From the NCBI GenBank assembly GCA_021397835.1, contig JAJFZO010000256.1:1844501-1908500 (forward strand): a stretch of 64,000 nucleotides of DNA, read 5' to 3'. Origin of the DNA: Moringa oleifera (lineage: Eukaryota > Streptophyta > Magnoliopsida > Brassicales > Moringaceae). Positions 1 through 18,462 of the stretch are shown here, one piece after another (within the stretch, counting starts at the first letter, position 1; each line of letters opens with the position of its first letter). The notes beneath the pieces were generated by a model. It was not told the DNA's origin, did no database searches, and saw only the letters and a list, made by a program, of their open reading frames with translations. The position numbers and the translations under genes were made by a program.

Positions 1-3881
<3,881 letters not shown>

Positions 3882-5145
3882 TTGTAAGCATCAACAATTT
3901 GGGAAGCTTTAGACTTTGTTTACAATTCTTGAATAATGTATTTGGGATCTAAATAATTCTATTTACTAGGCTGCATGGAACCAAGTTTTGTACTGTCATC
4001 CCCTGTGATTCAGGTTATCCATAGTGAAAAAGAAGGTGAATTCTATGAGTCAAGAGGAACCTCTTGATGGTGAGTGGTCAGAGGCCTAGCTCAGTCACCT
4101 TGATTTGGTCTAGCCTTAGGGAACTTTGATAGCGAAAACTACTTTTAGTTTGTGTATTTGTGAGAAACAAACTTATTGCACCATTAGCGAAAGATATGTC
4201 ACATAATGACAGTAGCCCTTTTATCTTAAATGGGTTCAACTGGCATTATGCACTCAGTTAACTAATGAAAGTGCACTTGTTCCACTATTTCATTTTCGTT
4301 GATCAGGTATTCTGCTTGAATTATAGCCACTCATTGCTAAAAACTTCATTAGAGCCTAGAGACTGAATCTCGCTCTATGCCAATTGACTACTATGTCTCT
4401 AGGAGCTTATTGGCTTACAGATTATTGTCTTTTTTGTTGTAATTGCACGGTTTTGTTTTTTGAAATTAGATTATGATCGTATTTAATGCTTTGAAGATGA
4501 AGGATAAACCTGGCATGATCTTTTTGAAGTCTGGACACATAGATCTACATGAATCCCCAATATTGATATTCAAAGTTGTTGGTAAGTATAGATCTGATGT
4601 GACTTGTTTTTTGAAATTCATATTGCAGTCATAGCTAATCTTTTGAAAAAGACATCTTTCAAAGTTAAAATATATTTGGAATTGTAATTGCATTAAATTA
4701 GCAAGTTTATATCCTAAGCAAGACTAAAACCTGGTGTTAAGATTGTTTCTTTTGCAAGTTAATCCAAAAATAGAAGCAGATGGATAGAAGAGGGATGAGG
4801 GCATTGAACACCTCATACTTTTCTTCTTTTAGTGCATGCACTGGAATAAACACTACTACCTTTTTGTTTAGCATATAATAGAAAATACCCATGTTGACAT
4901 ATCAATAGGATATTTCTTGATTTGTCCATTCAAGCAATGCTCTGGCATACTTAAAAATAATCAAAGATAGAGATATGCCCTTTTAATTTGCTGGGCCTAA
5001 TCTTGTTTGTGGACCCTGATTTGTAAACCTCGTGCCCTGCAAGACTAGAAAGGCATCAAGGGACACTTGTTTGAGAAGAAAAGATAGGCCATACTTCTTT
5101 CCTCATCTTTTCTAGTAAACTTATATTGAATTCAAAAACAGATTT
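3882..5145. other. 3' region of LYSA and intergenic DNA
   Basis: Contains the probable 3' UTR of the decarboxylase gene. I see no further coding signal: short open frames here have no recognisable protein content. Confidence 0.5.
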
Positions 5146-5500
5146 TATCTACATCTCTTGGTGCCAAGCATCACTGAACACTGTAAAATGCTTATAGAAT
5201 CCATTTTTTTCTGTTTCGCTGAAATGGGTATCTGAAATTTTCAATAATAGAACAAAAATCTCTTGTGCCAGCTGTCACAGAATCCATTATTTTCTGTTTT
5301 GGTGAAGTAAGTGTTTGAAATTTTCAATAGAAGAGCCAAAAATCTCTGGTGCCAAGCATCAAGAATTCATTATTTTCTGTTTTGCTGAAATGAGTGTTTG
5401 AAATTTTCAATAGAAGAACCAAAAATCTCTGGTGCCAAGAATCAAAGAATCCATTATTTCCCGTTTTGCTGAAATGGGTATTTGACATTTGCAATAAAAA
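5145..5500. repeat. Imperfect tandem repeat, ~83-bp period, four copies
   Basis: The phrase AATCTCTGGTGCCAAG or a close variant recurs near 5150, 5256, 5339 and 5422. Each is followed by TTATTTTCTGTTTTGCTGAA and then TTTGAAATTTTCAATAGAAG. The last three copies are spaced 83 bp apart. The first is longer and more diverged. Short open frames that cross the block on the minus strand are products of the repeat and not genes. Confidence 0.85.
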
Positions 5501-6360
5501 ATAATAATTTATGAACAAGATTAGATTGGATCCTCTTGGTTAGGAAAAATGTGAAAAATCAAGATTCAAATTTTTTGTTAATTTGAATTGTGTTTATTTT
5601 TTTAAAAAAGTATGTTTATAATTTATTATATTAAAATAAAATATAAAAAATTATTTTATTAATTTATTATATGCTAATTTAAAAAAATTAATACAAGTTA
5701 AATCAAGATAAAAAAATACTGTATATTTATATGAAAAAATTAGGAGAAAGCGTCCCGACATGGATGGAATTGCCACTCAGTTTGCAGGAAAAAATAGTTT
5801 CAAGGAATATTGAGTGTAGATGTGTCAAAAGGATCAATAAGAAATGGATTGAAAGCCAATAAAAAAATACCCAGAAAAGATGAGCAAAGGTTAGTTGGAA
5901 TTCCCAGATGGGACCAAACAAGTACTATAAAAAACCAAAGGGATTTGTTCACTATTAGGTTCGGTTGGTCCCATTTGATATCTACAGGGATGTTGCTTGA
6001 AGAAATGCTGTGCCTTGGTGGCAATCCTCTTATCACGGACAGGCCCCGTCTGATGGATTTATGTCTGCCTGTTGGTTGCTGCCATCATCAGGTAGGCGAA
6101 AAGGGTTGCCTTTACGGCTTCAAGAACATTTTCAGGGAGGTTAAATGACACTCTGTCTGATTCCCATTCCCTGTCTGAATGGAGCACATAAGGCATGCTG
6201 ATTCCCATTCCCTGTCTGAACAGAGCACATAAGATGTTCGATGAAATTACTCAGACAATGTAACAAGTTTGTGTTTCCCTTGTGAAACCCTCACTAAACT
6301 CAGTTTTCAGCCAAGATTTGGGCCTCATTTCTCTCAGCCATGAGGGTGGATGATCTCTTT
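5500..6360. other. Intergenic, with a 41-bp direct duplication
   Basis: Less AT-rich than its flanks but without a convincing gene. A 36-bp unit starting CTGATTCCCATTCCCTG occurs at 6157-6192 and again at 6198-6233, almost identical. A 10-bp perfect inverted repeat (ATGGGACCAA / TTGGTCCCAT) lies near 5909 and 5965. The 112-codon open frame at 5810-6148 matches nothing I know and overlaps an opposite-strand frame. Confidence 0.4.
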
Positions 6361-6379
6361 GCATTTGCAATAATTGTTA

Positions 6380-7350
6380 TAATGTTTAAAGTGTCGATAA
6401 AATCTGTTGATATTTATAAAATATTATTTATTTTGATTATAATTTTTTAATTTTATCTAATTAATAAATATATAAAATTTAATTTTTAAAAAATAATTAT
6501 GTATTTAAATTTATATTTTATGTTATTAATCAGATTGCACTCTATAATAATACAATGCCTCTAGATACATTATATCTTTATAAGAGCTGAATTATCTGTT
6601 TTTAACATAATTTTATAATTTTATTTAATTAAAATTTGATAAAATATTTAATGAATGTAGTTTAAAATTTGAATTTTATATTTTAAATAACATTTTAATT
6701 TTAAAATATATCTAAAATTTTTTTATATATTAATTTTATTTAATTTAAATTTAAATTAAAATAATTATAAAAAAATTAATAATATTTTCATTATTCAAAT
6801 GGTTAAAAATTACTTAAATAGATTTTAATTCATTTCAATTTTAATTTTTAAATTTAAATTTTTTTAACTAATCAGTTATTTTATAAAATTTTTAAATTTT
6901 TAGTAGCATGTATTTTTTAGAAAATATTTTTTATGTTAAAAAATTTTAGAATTTTTTTATTATGATAACTTGAATATTTTTTTATATATGTAAAAAATTA
7001 TAAGTCAAAATATATTGTAAAATAACTTTAATTTAAATATTTTTAATATTTAAATTTTGTAATAATTTAATTTAAATAAAATTAAAATATTAAAATTTGT
7101 TTGCATACATTTTAAAAATAAAAATTTAATTAAAAAATCTTAAAATTTAAAATCATATTTATTTAAAATATTTTATAAAATTAAATAATTATTTAAATTT
7201 ATATTTTTAACAAATAAAAATTACAATAAAATATTAATTTTTAAACAATATTTTTTAACTTGAATTGTAAATTTAGGTAAACAATATAAAAAGGTGTTTT
7301 AATTTTAAAAAATTAGATTTAAATTATCCAAACAAAATTAATTATATATA
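6380..7350 (+). repeat. AT-rich dispersed repeat, copy A
   Basis: Nearly pure A/T. Its best landmark is around 6951-7005 (TATTATGATAACTTGAATATT followed by a T run and ATATGTAAAAAATTATAAG, shown here in pieces). Another landmark near 6765-6830 reads AATAATTATAAAAAAATTAA then TTATTCAAATGGTTAAAAAT. The same landmarks occur in reverse complement at 7960-8290 and in direct orientation at about 54.9-55.1 and 56.9-57.2 kb. The element has no coding capacity and I could not set its termini. Confidence 0.55.
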
Positions 7351-7740
7351 TAATTTTGTTGACAATGACATGGACGGTTGAGATTGCATCTCGACATGAA
7401 TTAGCTGCACAGTCATTGTTGGAGTGATTAAGACGTCCAAGTTACATACCTTATGCTGATCAACAACCGAAAAGCTAAACGACACTGACAAGGCCTTTGG
7501 ATCATCGCCACGTGTGCGGTCAAGATCTGGTACGGAGCATTCTATGCGAGGTTGACACGTGTTGTTATATAACTGGTTAGACGAGGGATTTCCCGCCTTT
7601 CAGGCATATGGAGCCTTTAGATGCATATGCTTTTGCGAGTAGCCACATAGATGATGCCATTTCCGGCCGAATGAAAATTTTATACCCTAAATACCCCTAT
7701 TTGTATCCTCTAATAACCCAGTCACTTTTATTATTTATTT
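7350..7740. promoter_or_regulatory. Promoter-like island between AT-rich arms
   Basis: A 390-bp island of balanced composition inside 2.3 kb of A/T. It holds two G-box cores (CACGTG at 7509-7514 and 7556-7561), a TATA-like TTATATAA at 7565-7572 and a consensus E2F site TTTCCCGCC at 7589-7597. No open reading frame follows. It could be a distal element of the DHFR-TS gene, whose leader starts about 1.3 kb downstream, or the promoter of a non-coding transcript. The motifs are seen directly; their function is inferred. Confidence 0.4.
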
Positions 7741-8720
7741 TGAAGAAATTAATATTCTCTATTTTTTAAAAAATAAATCAATAATAATAATAATCTAAAT
7801 ATAATTTAAAAAATTAAAAATTAAAATTTAGAATTATATATTTTTAACCAGATATTTATCAATTTTTTTATACAACAAAAATTAACTATTCAAAATAAAC
7901 TTAGTATTTAAAATAAATATTATATAAATTTTTAATATTTATTTTATTTTACTAATTAAACTTTTATATTTAAAAATTAAAAAAATTAAATTTTAATTTA
8001 TTACAATAAATTTTTGCTTAAAATTTTTTACATAATAAATAAATTTTGAAGTTATCATAATAAAAAATTTTAAAAAATTTTTATTATTGAAAATACATTT
8101 TTAAATATTTATAAAATATATATATTATATTCAAAATTATTTAAATTTAATGGATGTAAAAACAACTATTTGAATAATTTTTGACACATTTGAATTACAA
8201 AAAATATTTTTTATTTTTTATAATTATTTAAGTTAAAGTTTGATTTTGTATTAAATTAATAAATTAATTTATTCTTTTTTAAATATAAAAATTTAATAAT
8301 AAATATAAAATAAATATTAAGGTTTTATATAACCTTTAATATATAGTATTTAAAGATTTGATATTTGAACTTGATTTACAAGTCAAAATTTATTTATCAA
8401 CAAATTGAACTTCTTAAGATTTACATTATATATATTACATTATTTTTATTATTAAATAGCATGTACTAAATAATTTATTTTTAAAAATGTTAAAAAATAT
8501 AAAAATTAAATATTTTAACATATTTAAATAGGTGAGGTAAATTAAAATATTTTAAATTTGATTTTAAAATTAAAAAATGTTAATTTTTTTTTAATGTGAT
8601 GAAGATATTTTTATATTAAAAGGGGAAAATAAATGCTAAAATAGGCAAAGAATTCTCAATTTTATAAGATAAACTCAAAGTTGAAAAATCTTAAGGTCAT
8701 TGAGTTTGTATTTAATTATT
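7740..8720 (-). repeat. AT-rich dispersed repeat, copy B (inverted relative to A)
   Basis: The reverse complement of about 8012-8290 follows copy A piece by piece: AAATAATTATAAAAAATAAA, ATTCAAATG..AAAAATTA..CAAATAG, then TTTTTTATTATGATAACTTC and TATGTAAAAAATTTTAAG. Copies A and B therefore form an imperfect inverted pair around the 7350-7740 island. There is no coding content. Confidence 0.5.
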
Positions 8721-8889
8721 AAATTATTTGTCTCAAAAAAAAAAAAAAGAGTCTTCTATTTGTTAATATACCTCGCCAATAAAAATAAATAAATATAAGA
8801 AATGGCAGTATTGGTAAATAAATCTAGGACGAGGGGCATTTAAGATGAGGAATGGAATTGATGTACACAAGTAGGATAGATAAATAAAC

Positions 8890-9071
8890 ACACGGACCCA
8901 AAGCTTGGCGGCACTCCGCGTCAACCGTGCTTTTGGATTTTGTATGCAGTCTCTGTTGTTCTCCCTCTTTTCCCCATTCCCCTTTTTCTCTCTCACTGAG
9001 AAAAAGAAAAGAAAAGAAAAGAAGATTGTCAGGGAAGGAAGCGGTTTTAGCTTCCAGTTTTTCACACTCAT

Positions 9072-9106
<35 letters not shown>

Positions 9107-9245
9107 TTCTACTCATCCCGCTTGTTTATCCGTCGCATTTCCCTTTGAAACCCTAATCTTCTCTGTTCTTCGAGTGAAATTCCTTGTTTTCTAGGCTTCT
9201 GAAGGTGATTCGTCGAAGATTTCGCGCTTTGTTCTCAGATCGGTT
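8890..9245 (+). promoter_or_regulatory. DHFR-TS 5' leader region with telo-box, CT/CA repeats and E2F site
   Basis: Pyrimidine-rich leader typical of a plant 5' UTR. It contains a (TC)n(AC)n microsatellite at about 9072-9106, a telo-box AAACCCTAA at 9148-9156 and an E2F consensus TTTCGCGC at 9220-9227. The coding start lies about 1.4 kb further on, so the interval to about 10538, which ends in TTTTCAG, is probably a 5' UTR intron. A likely donor lies between 9204 and 9245, but I cannot choose the exact one. Confidence 0.55.
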
Positions 9246-10630
9246 GGTGACATTTCTTTTTCCGTCTTTTTTAGTTCTTGTTTCGGTTTTGGTTTTTATT
9301 TCCTCTGTTGCATGCCTTATTTTTTGGTAGAATTTTGTTGTTGGCAACTTGATTTTTGGTTTTTTTTTCGTCGTTAACATTAAGCGAGGATCCTTTATCT
9401 GAAACATGTAGTTTAGAGCAGGTTTGTGATACTTCCTTAAGATCGTCTTCCAGTCTACTTGATGGTTTTAAAGATGCGGCAGTGGATTTGTTGTGAAATC
9501 CCTTGAGTTTATTAGATTCTCTTTTTTTTTTTGTTTTTACTTCTTTTTTACATTCTCTTTTTGTTGTTTTTATTTCTTTTTTACAAATTTTTGTTGCTCC
9601 TTTTATTTGTATTCATACGTACACTTTTTCCATTAATCTTTTGTGGGTGGTTTTGGGTGCTTTTATGTTGGTTTCACTCTTTTGACGGGAAAAGAAAGAA
9701 AAAAGAACACAAAATGATCATTCTACTCTCCTTTTTACTTAAAAGGTTCATTTCACTCTTGCTCTCGGCATGCATGCATCTTTTCCTTTTTTTCTTTTTC
9801 TGGAAAAAGGAGTTCTGGAAGATTAAGAGTATTGGGTGTTTAATTTTCTTCCCTAACATTTAATATAAAGGCTTTTTAAACAATAGAAAAGCTGGATTCT
9901 GTATTAGATGGAATATATTTGTTTTCTAGAACATGTTACTGTTGATACTTTCTTTTCTTTCACAGAAATGTAAAAGTTAGCTTGTTTAATGGCCTTGTAA
10001 GAATCTAAGATACATTGATAAGGAAGAAAGTAGAAGAAGATGAAAGAGAAAAGGAAAATATGAACTCTTACTTCATTTTTGGATAAAGAAAATATCTTGC
10101 TGAGGTATATTTACTGGTCATTGTAGTTACTTCAGTCTCTTAGGTAAGTTGATGTGACATCAAAAAAACAGGGAGCTGAATGTTGTTGGAATCCTTGATC
10201 TTGTTTTTTAAAGTTTCAGTTGTTTTACATTTCAGTAGCTTAGTGCTAACCAGAACGAGTAAGTTCTTCTTGCTTTTGAAGAATTGGATATTATTATAAG
10301 TTGATCAATACCCATTAAATTAATTGAGGTACTACTTCTGGATAATATTATTATAAGTAGAGATATCTACATCTTTGCTAGTCTTCTTCTTCCCTTATCA
10401 GCTCTTAAGAATCTGTTTTTACGAATTATAATGCTTTTATGGTCAGTTGGGTTCTCAGGTTGCTTCTTGTTAATGTAGTATCTATGCATGCATATCTCTT
10501 TTCTTCATCTGAATTTAAATTCTGTCACTGTTTTCAGGTTGCAGTTGTATTGCCCTTCCACAATAGGTGGGTGCACAGGGTTTGTTTTGGCCCACAATTT
10601 TTAGGTTTACCTTGGGGATTTTGTTCACTT

Positions 10631-13992
<3,362 letters not shown>

Positions 13993-15070
13993 AGCTCTTT
14001 ATAGTTTCAGTTAACTGAAATCCTCTGGTCCTTGCTAGGAGATATTTATTCTTAGTTTCGAGGCAAGTATGAGTTTGTGACTTCTTTCAATCAATGGTTC
14101 ATGTGTATCATTTGCTTGCTGTCTCTTAGTGATGTATATTCACGTGTCTATCCTGTCATGGAGAATCTAGCGTCGCAAGTATAACTCCTAGTGTTGCATA
14201 GATTTGCAAAAAGAAAATATGCAATCTTGTGTTTTAGGGATATCTGGTTCTTCAGGTTTCATTACGTGCCTGACTATTACTCCACATTTTTTGAAAGATC
14301 TAATTCTATGAGACTGTTGCTTTGTCTTTTCATAATGTTTCAGGTGCTGCAACTAGAGGCTTATGTTGATGTAGAGTTTCATACAAATAGCCAAAATAAA
14401 GATTTGGTAGTTGGATACAGTTCAAGCCTTGGGATATGTAGTAAGTGGGAATCCTTTAGTTCCACAGGGTGGGTGGTTCTAAAGTGATTTAGGATACTTG
14501 TATTTTGTTACTCCAAGTTTATGTTTCTGTTGGTGACATGAGACTTGTCATGTGAACTGTCACAAATCTGGTCTGATGATGTTGAGACAGATTGGATTTG
14601 AAACTTGCCATCACCTGATCAAGTACATGTTTAGTTAATGATCTACTTTAGAATGCAATGTCTGTGTCAGTTACCTCTTCTTAACTGTTATTTTTATTTT
14701 TATTTTTTTGTTTCTGATGTTGATGTAAGAGAAAATTGAAGACAGATTTTGGTGTATTCTCAGGGGTTGATTCAGCTTTCTGGTAAGTTTTAGGATATTC
14801 CCCTGCATGTATCAATGGTATATATCCATGGTATATATTATAGCGTTGCCTTCTCATGGACTGTCAGTTGAGTTCTTCCTACTCTTTATGGAATTCAAAT
14901 CTTTCTTTTGAGAAAAAGATACTGAAGCCAATAGCAATCCACAGAAGCAAAATGCTCTTGGAGATGGATCCTATGTTTATCACTTACGTTACAAGATTTT
15001 AAACCAAATGTTATTAATCGTTTTTCTCTGGGTAAGAGCCTTTGCTTATTCTGGGCTACTACAAGTTACT
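13993..15070. other. 3' region of DHFR-TS and converging 3' end of the AAA-ATPase gene
   Basis: Non-coding DNA between convergent genes. It probably carries the DHFR-TS 3' UTR on the plus strand and the AAA-ATPase 3' UTR on the minus strand. The 98-codon frame at 14191-14487 has no recognisable content. Confidence 0.5.
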
Positions 15071-16672
15071 TCAAATATTCAGCCCTTTGGGTTCTCTTTT
15101 ATGCTCTGCAATTTCATCCCCATCTGCTTCTACTTCTGCTTCTGCTTCTGCTTCATTAGCTGGCGCATCTTCTTCAGTAGCTTTTGCTTCAAGAGCTGTT
15201 TTCTTCTCCTGAAGGAACATGACTAGTCCCCTCAGAGCAGTGTCAGGCACCTCGCTCTTCATCAGCTGCTCACCCACTTCAGCTGGGGTAACGTTTGCAG
15301 TCACCAACAGCTCCTCAACCTCTGAGAAGAGTGTGTGCTGTGTTATTCTGAGATAATTGGAAGCCAGCATTTTGAATCCACATGGTGTGCAATAGGACAT
15401 GTTGACATGAACATCCATCCTGCCAGGCCGTAACAGAGCTGGATCAAGCTTGTCTTTATGATTTGTAGTGAACACTATAATCCTCTCATCCCCACAGCTC
15501 GACCATAGTCCATCTATGAAGTTCAGTAGTCCTGATAGGGTCACCTGGGACTGCAAATCAAAGATACATGCAAAAAAAATTAAAAAAATGTTGGATTGGA
15601 CAAAAACAGAGTAGTACCAGCCGTTCAGGATGATCTTATTCACCTGAATTCCTTGGTGAAAGCCTGGATGAATTGCCTGAGGAACCATAGCCTTGGCTTG
15701 TTTCATTCTGTCCTGCAACTCGATAGAACAATCAATGTCCTCCACAACCAAGATCGACTTATTCCCTGTTGAGATCAACAGCTTTCTCAACTCAGCATTT
15801 CCTCTAAGATCAGTCAACTCCAAATCATAGATATCAAAATTCAGATGATTCGCCATTGCAGCAATCAAGCTTGACTTCCCTGTGCCGGGTGGCCCAAACA
15901 GCAAGTACCCACGTTTCCAGGCCTTTCCTACTCTCCTGTAGTACTCCTTCCTCTTGACAAACCTGTCAAGATCCTCCATTATCATCGTCTTCAACTCTGT
16001 ATCCATTGCCAAGGTATCAAACGTTGCTGGGTGATCGAGATGCACAGACTGCCATGCACCTCCTTTTCTCCCGTGCATCCGATCGTTTCTTAGAGTGTGA
16101 AGTTTCAGTGTCTTCTTGCTCTCCTTCACCTCTATGGACTTCTTCAGTACATGTTCGATGTAACTATTCAGAACCATACCTTTGTGTTTCTTGTGGAAAC
16201 TTAACTCGAAGTACCTGTTTTCGGATTGGATTGAAGGATTGTAAGGATCTGAGCCGGGAACGAATTTTGCCGGGACCCGTTTGGATATAAACTTCCATTT
16301 CAGCTGAACCCCATTGAAAGTATCAACGATCTCTTCATTCTTTTCCAGGGAGAGTGAAATCTTGTTATCTTTCTTGGGCATCGTTACTCTGATTCTCTTC
16401 GTGCTGGGAGGGATCGTGGGCTCAAGGTAGAGCTCTGCCGCCTTGAAGAGACGGTTGTCGTTGAGACCGTCATACTCTTCAATGACTAGAGTTAGCTCAG
16501 ATGAGAACGAGGCAATGAAGCTCCGGAGCTGCAGAAAAACGTAGTCTCTGAGCTCACGGGGCATGTAGTCGCGAGTGATTGATCGGATGAGCATGGCGGT
16601 GGCTGCGGTGGAGGCTGCAGCAGAGATGATGGTTCTGGTGGAGGGGCTTTCGCTGGTGCCGAAGAACCACAT
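15071..16672 (-). CDS. BCS1-like AAA-ATPase (AATP1/HSR4 type)
   Basis: Two exons on the minus strand: 16672-15644 and 15550-15071, 502 aa. The N-terminal 30 residues (AAASTAATAMLI) form a membrane anchor and are followed by the plant AAA-ATPase-associated region. Next come Walker A GPPGTGKS (260-267), Walker B ILVVEDID (307-314), sensor VFTTN and the arginine-finger stretch LDPALLRPGRMD. The C-terminus is rich in Ala and Glu. The 93-nt intron (15551-15643, GTGAAT..TTGCAG) is a multiple of three without a stop, so retention would give a 533-aa form with a hydrophobic insert. Relatives are mitochondrial or ER ATPases often induced by stress and pathogens; the substrate is unknown. Confidence 0.92.
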   Translation of the reverse strand: MWFFGTSESPSTRTIISAAASTAATAMLIRSITRDYMPRELRDYVFLQLRSFIASFSSELTLVIEEYDGLNDNRLFKAAELYLEPTIPPSTKRIRVTMPKKDNKISLSLEKNEEIVDTFNGVQLKWKFISKRVPAKFVPGSDPYNPSIQSENRYFELSFHKKHKGMVLNSYIEHVLKKSIEVKESKKTLKLHTLRNDRMHGRKGGAWQSVHLDHPATFDTLAMDTELKTMIMEDLDRFVKRKEYYRRVGKAWKRGYLLFGPPGTGKSSLIAAMANHLNFDIYDLELTDLRGNAELRKLLISTGNKSILVVEDIDCSIELQDRMKQAKAMVPQAIHPGFHQGIQVNKIILNGWYYSVFVQSNIFLIFFACIFDLQSQVTLSGLLNFIDGLWSSCGDERIIVFTTNHKDKLDPALLRPGRMDVHVNMSYCTPCGFKMLASNYLRITQHTLFSEVEELLVTANVTPAEVGEQLMKSEVPDTALRGLVMFLQEKKTALEAKATEEDAPANEAEAEAEVEADGDEIAEHKREPKGLNI

Positions 16673-18462
16673 GGTTTCGGTCAGTTCTTTTAGAGTTTCT
16701 TACTTTCGGAAGAGTTACAGATGTGAGTATCGATTAGATTATGGGATCCTGGAAGAGAATCTGGTATTGAGAATTTAGAGGGAAAGTCAAAGGGAATATG
16801 GTGTATATCTCACAATCTTCAGGAGATCAGAGGATTCTGGATCTGGTTTCTCTGTGTTAGATGATTGGATTTAGGTGAAGATGAACATGGTAGTAGAAAA
16901 GCTGACTGGTGAGTGAGAAAACCAAAGAATCACTGTGAAATTGGATGAAAATGGTGGTTTTCAAAGGGGTTAAGGAGGGCTTCTGGGCTTTAGTCTTCCT
17001 GAGCTAGATCATAAGTTTTCAGAGCGAAACATATGGACTTAGATCTATAAGAAATAGTATTGGTTTCCTGATTGGTTAGTGGGAAAATGAGAGGAAAGAG
17101 CGAGAAAGTGGAGGTCTTAGTAAGATCTTTTTCTAGTGCCAGAGTAGGTTAAATCCAGTCGTTCTAGCCGTGTCTATGGGTTCTAATTGGTTGTTTCTCC
17201 TTGTACTTGAACGTTGTTGACCAATACCAGTAAAAGCTCCGTTTACTCATCAGACACAACTTTCAGTGTGTACTGGACTTCAATTTTCCTGGAAAATGCA
17301 CAAATTGCAGCCAGTAACCTAAAGGGTACTCTCAATTGTCATGAAACTTCCTGTCAGCTTCCCAGTTTAACATTTTCTTGTGGAAATTTTGTTCTTTCAG
17401 GGTCCATCCTTGACTAATGATCAAAGAAATTAACAAGTCAAGTATAATACGTTAGGCCGGCATTTTAATATACGATGACCATCCTGTCCCTCAATGAGAT
17501 TTAGTGGGTGTCTTTTACTTCCAGATTAGTCCTGTTATCAGAGCAGACTAAATCAAGTTTTCGGTAAGTTTAGTCTTGAGAGTTCTGAAAAACTAGATTC
17601 ACTTGTGAATTCTCTAAATTCATCCAATTTAGAGATTCAGATTTTCTGTTTAAAAAAAAAGAAAAAAAAGAAAAAAAAGGGATTGGTCATCAAGAAAGTT
17701 GTTTCCTTAAACCGTAATCTTAAACTCTTCAAATTATTTATTTAACCAATCCTCTTTAACACAGAGTAAAAATTGCATTATCTCACAGGACTAAAACTCA
17801 GCAGAAAAAGCATAAGAATCTATCCCAATTGGTCGAGAGACGAGCTGTGTTCCACAGATGTTGTCGCATAAGGAACATGAATATGAACAGAAATGGCTTG
17901 GTTTCTGTTTTCAGACAGGTAAGTAAAAGCAAAAAAGATGCTTGTCTGGATGAGTAGAAAGCATCAAAATCAGTCATTCAACATGAAAAGATCTCACCAG
18001 TCACTTAGCTTTCTGTGCTTTTGCCTCCATATTGTCTCAAAATTCAAATTACCCTTCTGGCAATCTTTAGCATCAAAGCATATTACAATATCTCAGCAGA
18101 ACATAATTTTAGAATTCATTCCCTGATGTTCTCATGTGCCATATTCTTCCCCTATCCAGAACACGGAAGCTCCTCCCTTGGATTCTCTCCTCTGCCCATC
18201 GATTACTAAGAAAATGGGCATTGAAGAACTCGGCCAGATTCTCAGGCCTGTCTGCAAACATAACTAAAATATCAGATTTTGAAGTTACGGGAGCAAGAAA
18301 GTTGGTGTAGGAAGAAGAACCTGTCTGAAAATTTTCATTTCACATAGTATGATTTAACAGTGTACACACCCTTAGCACTCTACAGGGTAAGCAAAAAGAA
18401 AAAGAAAATAAGAAGAAAAAAGAAAACTGGGTTTTGGATTTTGATCCTTGACTCCATTGATT
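16673..18462. other. Intergenic: AAA-ATPase upstream region and 3' flank of the DUF761 gene
   Basis: Includes the upstream region of the minus-strand AAA-ATPase gene and the 3' flank of the next minus-strand gene. A purine tract lies near 17650-17680. Short open frames here (17214, 17938, 18015) show no family features. Confidence 0.4.

Noticed and set aside
5810..6148. 112-codon frame as a gene
   Set aside because: No known family, no splice or promoter context, and a competing opposite-strand frame of similar length.
6380..8720. LTR retrotransposon or MITE with defined ends
   Set aside because: No protease, integrase or transposase frames, and no clear terminal repeats or target duplications could be seen, so only an unclassified repeat is reported.
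10439..10630. Longer N-terminus for DHFR-TS
   Set aside because: The extra residues come from a probable leader intron ending at about 10538; ATG 10631 matches the family start.
14191..14487. 98-codon frame downstream of DHFR-TS
   Set aside because: No recognisable protein content; it lies in 3' flanking DNA.
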